Assembly: GCA_020636505.1 (NCBI GenBank)
Contig: JACJXR010000009.1
Location: forward strand, 1 to 64,000
Reading direction: 5' to 3'
Origin: Chitinophagales bacterium
GTDB taxonomy: Bacteria; Bacteroidota; Bacteroidia; Chitinophagales; Chitinophagaceae
Length of the DNA stretch: 64,000 nt
The position numbers and the translations under genes were made by a program. Positions within the stretch are counted from its first letter, which is position 1. Each line of letters starts with the position of its first letter. Positions 57,099 to 64,000 of the stretch are shown here, piece by piece. The notes beneath the pieces were generated by a model. That model had not been told where the DNA came from and made no database searches. It saw only the letters and a list, made by a program, of their open reading frames with translations.

Positions 57099-57696
57099 TG
57101 TTTACAAATACAAAACGATAGTAAAAGAGTCTACGAGTGACTTTAGGGATAGAGGTAGCAAGTTCTTTGGTTTTGCATATCCCATAAACGACCTTGATGA
57201 AGTAAAAGATATAGTCAAAGACCTGAAGAAAGCCCATCCCAAAGCTGTGCATTATTGTTACGGATGTAGAGTGGGTGTTGATGGAACTATGTTCAGAGCT
57301 AACGACGATGGAGAACCGTCAGGGTCTGCAGGTAAACCGATACTGGGGCAAATAGACAGTGCAGGGTTGACCAATGTGTTGGTAGTTGTGGTTAGATATT
57401 TCGGTGGTACATTATTGGGAGTGCCGGGATTGATAAACGCATATAAGACTGCTACCGAAGAAGCTCTGACAAAAGCCGAAGTGGTAGAAAAGCAAATTGA
57501 AAAGATCATCACGATTACTTTCGATTATCCTGTAATGAACGATGTGATGCAACTGTTGAAACAATCGGAAGCGACCATACACAAACAAGACTTACAACTG
57601 TTTTGTGAAATAAAAGCAGGAATACCGTTGAGTGCCGCCGAAGAATACTTTGCCAAACTCTCCGAACTTAGAGGTGTCAACATAAAAGACAATTGA
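57091..57696 (+). CDS. YigZ/IMPACT family protein (UPF0029)
   Basis: 201 residues. The IMPACT N-terminal domain is marked by KAVHYCYGCRVGVDG, RANDDGEPSGSAGKPILGQI and VVVVRYFGGTLLGVPGLI. The C-terminal DUF1949 half (ITFDYPVMNDVMQLLKQSEA) follows. Members include E. coli YigZ and yeast Yih1 (a regulator of Gcn2), with no agreed bacterial function. It overlaps the EamA gene by 8 bp and queG begins 1 bp after its stop, so it is in the middle of the operon. Confidence 0.93.
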   Translation: MDSVYKYKTIVKESTSDFRDRGSKFFGFAYPINDLDEVKDIVKDLKKAHPKAVHYCYGCRVGVDGTMFRANDDGEPSGSAGKPILGQIDSAGLTNVLVVVVRYFGGTLLGVPGLINAYKTATEEALTKAEVVEKQIEKIITITFDYPVMNDVMQLLKQSEATIHKQDLQLFCEIKAGIPLSAAEEYFAKLSELRGVNIKDN

Positions 57697-57697
57697 A

Positions 57698-58630
57698 TTG
57701 AGCCAAGCCGAATTGCATACACGATCGATCAAAGAACAGGCTGCGAAGCTTGGCTTTATGAGTTGTGGCATTGCCAAGGCCGAAAGGCTTGATGATGATG
57801 CTGTGCGATTGGAACAGTGGCTCAATAAAGGTTATAATGGCAAGATGGAGTACATGGAGCGCAACTTCGACAAGCGAGTGGATCCGCGAGAGTTGGTGCC
57901 GGGTGCAAAGTCTGTCATAACGCTTTTGTTCAACTATTATCCAAGTGAGGAGCAACAACCGGATGCACCCAAAATAGCCAAATATGCTTGGGGTAAGGAT
58001 TATCACTACGTGATAAAAGACAAGCTGAAAGCCTTGTTGCAATATATCAACCAAGAGATAGGCGAAGTGCAAGGACGAGGTTTCGTAGACAGTGCTCCTG
58101 TATTGGAAAAATCATGGGCCGTTCGTTCCGGTCTTGGATGGGTAGGTAAGAATGCGAATTTGCTTACCAAAAATGCGGGCTCTTTTTTCTTTGTTGCTAC
58201 CCTTATCTGTGATTTGGAGTTGATACCTTCAGAACCTTTCAGTACAGACCATTGCGGCACATGCACCAAATGCATAGATGCTTGCCCGACAGATGCCATT
58301 GTGAGTCCTACTGTTGTGAATGGCAGCAAATGTATTTCATACTTCACCATCGAGTTAAAAGACGCATTGATACCTAGTGAATATCATGATAAACTGAATG
58401 GTTGGATGTTCGGTTGTGATATATGCCAAGATGTTTGTCCTTGGAACCGTTTCTCAAAACCACATAACGAACCTGAATTCACTCCGGTACATGAAGTATT
58501 GAACCTCGGTTTACAGGAATGGGAACAAATGACGGAAGATACTTTCTCAAAACTGTTTGGCAAGTCTGCACTCAAGCGAACCAAACTGCAAGGTGTGCAG
58601 CGTAATATTTCCGCTTTAAAGATGCTGTAA
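57698..58630 (+). CDS. queG: Epoxyqueuosine reductase QueG
   Basis: 310 residues with a TTG start 1 bp after the preceding stop. It reduces epoxyqueuosine to queuosine at position 34 of Asn, Asp, His and Tyr tRNAs, using cobalamin and two [4Fe-4S] clusters. The two Cys clusters are seen: CGTCTKCIDACPTDAI and CDICQDVCPWNRF (ferredoxin-like pairs). The N-terminal GFMSCGIAKAERLDDDA and KSVITLLFNYYP fit the DUF1730/cobalamin-binding region. Last gene of the ribD operon; convergent with pcm. Confidence 0.95.
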   Translation: MSQAELHTRSIKEQAAKLGFMSCGIAKAERLDDDAVRLEQWLNKGYNGKMEYMERNFDKRVDPRELVPGAKSVITLLFNYYPSEEQQPDAPKIAKYAWGKDYHYVIKDKLKALLQYINQEIGEVQGRGFVDSAPVLEKSWAVRSGLGWVGKNANLLTKNAGSFFFVATLICDLELIPSEPFSTDHCGTCTKCIDACPTDAIVSPTVVNGSKCISYFTIELKDALIPSEYHDKLNGWMFGCDICQDVCPWNRFSKPHNEPEFTPVHEVLNLGLQEWEQMTEDTFSKLFGKSALKRTKLQGVQRNISALKML

Positions 58631-58632
58631 AC

Positions 58633-59298
58633 TTATTGCTCCTTGCCACCAAGCATAGGTACGAAAGAGAAGTCGCCTAATTCTTCTTCGTGGATATTGC
58701 CATCCTTATCTTTTGTGATGCGTAACATTTTCTGTGCACCATCACTACCGACAGGTATCATCATTATGCCGCCCGGCTTCAGTTGTTCAATCAACTTCTC
58801 AGGAACATAAGGTGCAGCTGCTGTGACTATCACTTTGTCGAAGGGTGCGTATGTTTTCAAACCTTGATATCCATCTCCGTAGAATCGTTTGATGGATGGG
58901 TAGTTTTTGAGAAAGAAGAATTTACCGATATAGTCGTACAGTTCTTTTTGTCTTTCGATGCTGTAAACCGTAGCTCCCATCTCCGCCAATACACAAGCTT
59001 GGTATGCGCTGCCTGTGCCAATTTCCAGCACTTTGTCGAACTTCTTAATTTCCAACAACTCGGTCATGTACGCAACGGTATACGGTTGCGAAATGGTTTG
59101 TCCCGCAGCTATCGGGAAAGCTCTGTCCTCATAAGCCTTACGTTCAAAAGCAGGGTCTAAAAAGAAATGACGCGGAATGGCATTGATGGCGTCCAATACA
59201 CGCGCATCTTTTATGCCTTTCTTTTTCAGTGTGTCTATCAGATTTTTCCTCAGCCCTTTGTGCAGGTACGTATCTTCTTTGGGTTTGCTGTGAAGCAT
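58633..59298 (-). CDS. pcm: Protein-L-isoaspartate O-methyltransferase Pcm
   Basis: About 221 residues from the ATG at 59298 (MLHSKPKEDTYL). The frame is open to 59382, but that would overlap the DUF5683 gene and has no family support. The enzyme repairs isomerised Asp in aged proteins, using SAM. The motifs AGQTISQPYTVAYMTELL and VLEIGTGSAYQACVLAEMG are typical, as is GGIMMIPVGSDGAQKM. The stop lies 2 bp from that of queG (convergent). It is probably in one unit with DUF5683 upstream. Confidence 0.94.
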   Translation of the reverse strand: MLHSKPKEDTYLHKGLRKNLIDTLKKKGIKDARVLDAINAIPRHFFLDPAFERKAYEDRAFPIAAGQTISQPYTVAYMTELLEIKKFDKVLEIGTGSAYQACVLAEMGATVYSIERQKELYDYIGKFFFLKNYPSIKRFYGDGYQGLKTYAPFDKVIVTAAAPYVPEKLIEQLKPGGIMMIPVGSDGAQKMLRITKDKDGNIHEEELGDFSFVPMLGGKEQ

Positions 59299-59353
59299 GA
59301 TGTAAAAATAGGGTAGGGAAACTTGATATGAAATGGTTGTGGTTAAATATTCT

Positions 59354-60004
59354 TTACTTGAAATTGAATACCAAGCCCACACCCGCGTAATTATCTTGCA
59401 ATACAGGCTGCATGCGCATGGAAATATCAGGAGATATATCGAAGTTCTTCAAGTGTGCGGATGCTACAGCATCCAATATTTGTGCGGCATAACCGACAGC
59501 GGTCAGCAGTACGATGACATCCAAGTCTTTTCTGTAAGAGTCTTGCAGTCGTTTGATGTCTGCAACAGTATATAACGGGAATTGGTCGTTTTCTGTGGTG
59601 GCGTCCAGCCTGCTGATGTATGCTTTCTTATATAGGGTGTATTTGTCGTAGTTGTATTTGATAAAGTATCCGGCAGTACCAAGTATGGCATATACCAGAG
59701 GGAGTTTCCAGTATTGTCTGTTATAGAATTGCCCGGAGCCCGGTAGTATGGATGCATACATGCCCGCCTTCTTCGGGTTGGGGACAAATACCTTCTTCAA
59801 CTTCACCATAGAGGTATCTGCAACATCTTGCTCCACAGGAGCAGCATCGGCTTTGAAGAATGCGTTGTTTTGACTCAACGTTCTGATGCTGTCGGTCATA
59901 GCACTTGTGCTGTCTTCCTGAGCAAATGTGTCCTGCGCGAATGCAAAACACAGCATTAATGTCAATATGAACGTTAAACCTCTCAAAGTCTTATTGTTGC
60001 GCAA
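59354..60004 (-). CDS. DUF5683 family protein
   Basis: 216 residues. A signal peptide (LTFILTLMLCFAFAQDTFAQ) is followed by a ~45-residue linker and then the domain core (PNPKKAGMYASILPGSGQFY, NRQYWKLPLVYAILGTAGYF), typical of DUF5683 in Bacteroidota. Two hydrophobic segments follow, and the C-terminus (MRMQPVLQDNYAGVGLVFNF) ends with an outer-membrane-like aromatic residue. Function unknown; likely an envelope protein. A gap of 55 bp separates it from pcm on the same strand. Confidence 0.85.
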   Translation of the reverse strand: MRNNKTLRGLTFILTLMLCFAFAQDTFAQEDSTSAMTDSIRTLSQNNAFFKADAAPVEQDVADTSMVKLKKVFVPNPKKAGMYASILPGSGQFYNRQYWKLPLVYAILGTAGYFIKYNYDKYTLYKKAYISRLDATTENDQFPLYTVADIKRLQDSYRKDLDVIVLLTAVGYAAQILDAVASAHLKNFDISPDISMRMQPVLQDNYAGVGLVFNFK

Positions 60005-60030
60005 ATTTATTCAAATGATGCATAAAAAAA

Positions 60031-60049
60031 CAGCCTCATTTAGAGGCTG
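60031..60049 (-). terminator. Terminator of the tail-specific protease gene
   Basis: cagcctc (60031-60037) pairs with gaggctg (60043-60049) around attta. On the minus strand a T-run (tttttttatgc) follows. It lies 24 bp beyond the stop at 60073 and before the DUF5683 gene. Confidence 0.82.
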
Positions 60050-60072
60050 ATGATTTTTTAGTGTGAATATTC

Positions 60073-62232
60073 TTATTTCGACCTCATGCCGATCTTCACT
60101 TTCGAGCCCATCTTGTTCATGTCCTCAATGATATTTACCGTCTCGGCAAGGTATGCGTCTTTGGACAGATTTTTTATCCATTCTTCATTCCTCTTAATGG
60201 TGGTGCTGTCCATATTTATCTTGGCAATATCCTCTTTAGGATTAGCGATGGTCAGTTTATCAGCCTTTTCGCTCAATTCTTTCAATCTGTCCGCAGTAGC
60301 GTTCAATTCAGCCATTTCTTCTTTGTAAACCACTTCATTCAACGATGTGGTTTTATCGTCTTCTTGCTTCTTGATGCGGTCTGCATTGTCTTTTATCAGC
60401 TTGAATGTTTCGTTGTCGTTGATACGTGCATAGCTTTTCTCCGCCAATTTGCGTGTATCCACAGCTTTTGAAACCATTTTGTAGTTAGCTGCAGGAATTT
60501 CATCCCAAGGTAGGGCAGACTTGTCTTTACGCTCACCCATATCCAAATGTTCGTATTGGTCAGGGAAGATGATGTCCGGTGTAACACCTCTCAACTGAGT
60601 GGAACCTCCGTTTATTCTATAAAACTTCTGTATGGTCAGTTTCAAAGCGCCTATCCCTTCATCGTCTCCCTCTTTGTTCAGTTTCATGAACTTCGAAAAC
60701 TCATCGAGTGATACGATCTTCTGGACGGTTCCTTTGCCGAATGTGGTAGAGCCTACTATCACCGCACGCTTGTAGTCTTGCAATGCAGCAGCCATTATCT
60801 CTGATGCTGATGCACTACCGTGGTTGATCATTATAGCCAAAGGACCATCATAAAGAGTGCCTTCTTGTCTGTCTTCAAGAGTTACAGGTTCGGAGTGGCT
60901 GCTTTTCACCTGAACGATAGGGCCTTCGTCAACAAATAAACCGGCCATGTTGATAACATCGTTCAACGAACCACCGCCATTGTAGCGTAGGTCTAGGATG
61001 ATACCCGATACATTGGCATTCTTCAATTTCATTACCTCAATGGCCACATCTTCTGAACATCTGCGTCCATTTGCATTCTGGAAGTTGGCATAGAAGTCAG
61101 GCAGGTAGATATAACCCACCGGTCCTGCTTCGGATTCAATGATAGCAGACTTGGCAAATGCTTCCTCTATTTGTACCTCACCACGTATGATGGGTATTAC
61201 TTTTTCGGCGCCGTTCACTTTTTTAACGGTCAGTCTTACCTCAGTACCCTTGGCACCGCGGATTATCTTAACCGCTTCGTCTATATCGTAATCTGTAACA
61301 TCCACAGGTTCTTGTTCACCCTGTGCGACTTTTATTATTTGGTCGCCTGACTCCAATTCACCTTGTTTCCAACAAGGGCTACCTGCTATTATTTCAACTA
61401 TGGTAATTCGTCCTTCTTTTTCTTGGAGTCTTGCTCCTATACCGAAGAATGTACCTGACATGGCTTCGTCGAATTTCTTCTTATCCTCAGGAGGGAAATA
61501 ATCCGTATGTGGGTCTTGAGTATTGGTAATGCAATTCACATACATGGTGAATCTGTCTTCCGCATCCAATTTGTGAACACGCTTGTAGAAGAAGTCCATG
61601 CTTTTTTCAAGACCTTCTCTCGCTTCTTTCTCCAGCTCTGCTTCTGTTTTCGTTTCTTTCAGCGTGGTGTCGTTATCGTCTATTCTTTGCTGTTGAGTCT
61701 TCTTAAGACTCACATAGCTGCTGAGTGCGCGAGACTTAAGATACTTGCGCCAACGGTCTTTACGCTCTGCGGCATCTTTTGGGAAGCTCAGTGTTTCGTC
61801 ACCCACAGTATACTCTTCATTCAACGTATAGTCGAAAGGCTTGGCCAATATCTCTTTGTAATACTTTTCTGTCTCCTCGGAGCCTTTGTCGTAGAGCTCA
61901 GTGAACTTATCATAGAATGCAGTGGAACCTTCTTTTATCTCATCGTCTATTTTGAACTCGTATTCGGATAGAATATCAATATCGGCTTGAGTAAGTATAC
62001 GCCTATCGTAGTCCATCCTGTTGATGAAACGGTTATATACTTGAGCAGAAAAAGAGTCGTTCAGCTCGCGTGGAGAAAAATGTCCTTGCTCCAAAGCCTT
62101 TGTGACGGTCTCAATTATTTTCTGCTTCTGTGTTTGATTGATGTTGTTGCTATACCTGAAAGAAAAAAACGCAGCCAAGGCAGCGACAATCAATAATGGT
62201 ATTAAAATCTTGTTCCTCATGAATCTCAACAT
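60073..62232 (-). CDS. prc: Carboxy-terminal processing (tail-specific) protease, Prc/Tsp type
   Basis: 719 residues, periplasmic. A start at 62232 (MLRF) is followed by another ATG at 62220; both give the signal/anchor ILIPLLIVAALAAFF. Parts in order: N-terminal TSP_NTD region (FINRMDYDRRILTQADI), a PDZ domain around residues 240-350 (GIGARLQEKEGRI, GSPCWKQGELESGDQI), the S41 catalytic core with LRYNGGGSLNDVINMAGLFV, the catalytic Ser in INHGSASASEIMAAAL and Lys in TFGKGTVQ, and a C-terminal DUF3340-like tail. It degrades misfolded or tagged periplasmic proteins. Transcribed alone and ended by the hairpin at 60031. Confidence 0.95.
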   Translation of the reverse strand: MLRFMRNKILIPLLIVAALAAFFSFRYSNNINQTQKQKIIETVTKALEQGHFSPRELNDSFSAQVYNRFINRMDYDRRILTQADIDILSEYEFKIDDEIKEGSTAFYDKFTELYDKGSEETEKYYKEILAKPFDYTLNEEYTVGDETLSFPKDAAERKDRWRKYLKSRALSSYVSLKKTQQQRIDDNDTTLKETKTEAELEKEAREGLEKSMDFFYKRVHKLDAEDRFTMYVNCITNTQDPHTDYFPPEDKKKFDEAMSGTFFGIGARLQEKEGRITIVEIIAGSPCWKQGELESGDQIIKVAQGEQEPVDVTDYDIDEAVKIIRGAKGTEVRLTVKKVNGAEKVIPIIRGEVQIEEAFAKSAIIESEAGPVGYIYLPDFYANFQNANGRRCSEDVAIEVMKLKNANVSGIILDLRYNGGGSLNDVINMAGLFVDEGPIVQVKSSHSEPVTLEDRQEGTLYDGPLAIMINHGSASASEIMAAALQDYKRAVIVGSTTFGKGTVQKIVSLDEFSKFMKLNKEGDDEGIGALKLTIQKFYRINGGSTQLRGVTPDIIFPDQYEHLDMGERKDKSALPWDEIPAANYKMVSKAVDTRKLAEKSYARINDNETFKLIKDNADRIKKQEDDKTTSLNEVVYKEEMAELNATADRLKELSEKADKLTIANPKEDIAKINMDSTTIKRNEEWIKNLSKDAYLAETVNIIEDMNKMGSKVKIGMRSK

Positions 62233-62367
62233 AATCTTATGACTTATTTGCTATACAAACAAATGTAACCCTTTTGCTGTTAATAAAACGCTAATCAGCA
62301 GCACATTACAGGGGATGCTTCGGGGGATATTCAAAGCGTGGAATATCGTAACTTGCACCCTGAAATC

Positions 62368-63093
62368 ATGCAAAAGGTCAATTATCACAATATAGGGCAA
62401 ATAGAGTATGGTGCGGCTTTCAAGTTGCAAGAGGAGTATATGCAAAAGGGGCTCAAAGTAAAGGCCGCCCGTTTTGGCAAACCCGAGGAGGAATTTCCTG
62501 CCGACGATATAGAGCATTATCTATTTGTTTGTGAACATCCGCATGTATACACATTGGGTAAGAGCGGGCATATGGAGAACCTGCTTGTGAACGATGCTCG
62601 ATTGAAAGAGTTGGGTGTCAGTTTTTACAACACCAACAGGGGAGGAGACATTACGTATCACGGGCCCGGACAATTGGTGGGATACCCTGTATTGGATCTC
62701 GAACAATACTTCACCGATCTTGGCAAGTACATGCGTAGCCTTGAAGAAGCCGTCATCAAAACCGTTGCTCATTATGGCATAGAAGCAGGACGACTGGAAG
62801 GTGCCACCGGAGTATGGCTTGACCCCGACAACCCTCAACGCGCAAGGAAGATATGTGCAATGGGTGTGAAGTGTAGCCGTTGGATGACGATGCACGGACT
62901 CGCACTGAATGTAAATACCGACTTAAGTTTCTTCGGGCATATAGTGCCTTGCGGCATTTCCGACAAAGCGGTTACCTCCATCAAGCAGGAGCTTGGCCAT
63001 GAAGTTGATATGGACGAAGTGACCGAAGTCTTCGTAAAGGCTTTCGCGGAGGTGTTTGAATCCGAGATAGTTGAATTGGAGCTACAAGGTTAG
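62368..63093 (+). CDS. lipB: Octanoyltransferase LipB
   Basis: About 241 residues from the ATG at 62368 (MQKVNYHNIGQIEYG); a GTG at 62338 would add ten residues. It transfers octanoate from acyl-carrier protein to lipoyl domains of 2-oxoacid dehydrogenases and GcvH. Seen: RGGDITYHGPGQLVGYPVLD (the family signature), the catalytic Lys in MGVKCSRWMTMHGLALNV, and Cys in IVPCGISDKAVTS. Divergent from the protease gene. Its end overlaps the converging hypothetical gene by 4 bp. Confidence 0.94.
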   Translation: MQKVNYHNIGQIEYGAAFKLQEEYMQKGLKVKAARFGKPEEEFPADDIEHYLFVCEHPHVYTLGKSGHMENLLVNDARLKELGVSFYNTNRGGDITYHGPGQLVGYPVLDLEQYFTDLGKYMRSLEEAVIKTVAHYGIEAGRLEGATGVWLDPDNPQRARKICAMGVKCSRWMTMHGLALNVNTDLSFFGHIVPCGISDKAVTSIKQELGHEVDMDEVTEVFVKAFAEVFESEIVELELQG

Positions 63094-63986
63094 TAGATGG
63101 TTATATAACCTTCTTCCATTTTATCGGTTCCCTCGAACAGAATGAATTTGTAGATGCCCTTCTTGCCGAAGTTGCGCTTGTCTATTATCACTTGCTTTTG
63201 CCTGATACGTGGTACATCAAGAATAGGTGTTCTTTCATTTCCTTTTTCGTAGAAGCGTATGGCGTATGTGGAGCGCGTATTCTGAGGGAGCTCAAGTGTC
63301 ACATGTCCGGTAAACGGGTTGGTGAATACATATTGAGACTTCATGTATCCTATCTGATTGCTGTTCTGGTCCATTGGGATGTCCAGCTTGATGGTAGGCT
63401 TCGGTTGTGAAGGAGTGGTAGAGCTGACGGTTGCATTTGTGCTGCGTACAGGTGTTCTTGCAGTGTTTACTCGTGTATTGTCCGCATTGGCTCTATTGCC
63501 TGTATAAACAGGCGTAGCATCTGTTTTGGGGTCAAAAGTCGATGCAACTACATCGTTTGACTCTATTTTGATGGTGGAGGCATAACGCTGCAGAGAATCG
63601 TTTGGAGGAATAACTCCTTTTTCCAATAGTGATGCACTGTCGTTATATATCTTAATACGGTTGCTGTACCATGTAAGGTCGGAGCTGAACGCGATATTCA
63701 ATCGATACCAATTGTCTCCGGGGTTGGGATGCCCGTCAATGTAGGCTTGTACACCTTGTTTCAAGTCTTTTACATAGCCGATGGTAACAAAGTTCACCAC
63801 ACTATCGGATGAACGCTGAACCGCAATGGATTTCAATCCACTGTATTGGCAAGACCAACTTAAAACGTTGATACCCTTATTAGTGGCACCTACAATGTCC
63901 GGCAAGGCCGGTTGTGCGAACGAAGGTGTGCCGATAACAAGAAAAAATATAAAAAGTGTAAATCTGTACACGATTTTCCCAATCAT
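63090..63986 (-). CDS. Secreted hypothetical protein (298 aa)
   Basis: A signal peptide (IVYRFTLFIFFLVIGTPSFAQ) precedes a fibronectin-III-like stretch of ~85 residues (VLSWSCQYSGLKSIAVQRSS, YWYRLNIAFS-type strand DNWYRLNIAFSSD) as seen in many Bacteroidota envelope proteins. A Thr/Asn-rich linker (TDATPVYTGNRANADNTRVN) follows, then a second beta-rich domain ending YKFILFEGTDKMEEGYITIY, reminiscent of a carbohydrate-binding or sorting-domain end but not a clear T9SS motif. No named family. The start is near the window edge; 14 bp of sequence remain upstream. Confidence 0.7.
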   Translation of the reverse strand: MIGKIVYRFTLFIFFLVIGTPSFAQPALPDIVGATNKGINVLSWSCQYSGLKSIAVQRSSDSVVNFVTIGYVKDLKQGVQAYIDGHPNPGDNWYRLNIAFSSDLTWYSNRIKIYNDSASLLEKGVIPPNDSLQRYASTIKIESNDVVASTFDPKTDATPVYTGNRANADNTRVNTARTPVRSTNATVSSTTPSQPKPTIKLDIPMDQNSNQIGYMKSQYVFTNPFTGHVTLELPQNTRSTYAIRFYEKGNERTPILDVPRIRQKQVIIDKRNFGKKGIYKFILFEGTDKMEEGYITIY

Positions 63987-64000
63987 CCGCCAAACCTAAT

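Overview
The window is chromosomal DNA of a member of the Bacteroidota, most likely of the Chitinophagaceae or a close relative. Reasons: promoters of the TTG-N19-20-TAnnTTTG form that this phylum uses (the tRNA-Arg promoter is a perfect example); several secreted proteins ending in Por/type IX secretion sorting domains (type A on three beta-propeller proteins, type B/gliding-motility CTERM on a giant protein); Bacteroidota-specific families (DUF983, DUF5683, DUF3871, HYC_CC_PP); many TTG/GTG starts and few Shine-Dalgarno sequences. No rRNA or CRISPR array is present.

Layout. 1-14.1 kb is core genome: tilS (cut by the window edge), an 11.4-kb gene for a ~3,790-residue secreted repeat protein, then rlmH and a rhomboid protease on the minus strand, and tRNA-Arg(ACG). 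14.1-35.3 kb is an integrated mobile element of about 21.2 kb. It sits in the 3' end of tRNA-Arg and is bounded by a 16-bp direct repeat of the tRNA end (14113-14128 and 35272-35287), with a tyrosine recombinase at its right end and a near-identical 21-bp sequence just inside each end. It has three parts: (a) a minus-strand recombination module (RecA-like/AAA_24 ATPase, DUF3871 protein, two small unknowns); (b) a plus-strand cargo, dominated by copper/silver handling: YeiH-like transporter, two HYC_CC_PP proteins, a secreted beta-propeller, an HMA-AraC fusion regulator, an HMA metallochaperone, a DUF3347 lipoprotein, CusA, CusC, CusB and a CPH-type P1B ATPase; (c) a replication/maintenance end: a 500-residue protein with all three palm motifs of the single-subunit RNA polymerase/DNA polymerase A fold, an excisionase-like HTH protein, a 51-residue overlapping ORF and a 220-bp palindrome-dense non-coding stretch. 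No relaxase or conjugation genes are visible.

35.3-64 kb is core genome again: an orphan terminase-small-subunit-like gene next to a REP-like sequence, a eukaryotic-type citrate synthase, a deoxyhypusine-synthase-like enzyme, an EGF-motif lipoprotein, a tolC-suhB-thiL operon, phoH, an SDR, two tandem FG-GAP/T9SS paralogues, a MaoC hydratase divergent from a PhaE-like protein, then prmC, ribD, an EamA transporter, a YigZ/IMPACT protein, queG, pcm, DUF5683, a tail-specific protease, lipB and a secreted hypothetical protein.

Most noteworthy. The element's replication end is the least explained part: the polymerase-palm protein (31523-33025) preceded by short repeats, a promoter and a long purine-rich leader, and followed by the structured region at 33643-33864. 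It may be a self-priming or self-transcribing replication system of a small integrative element. This is inference from motifs and layout only.
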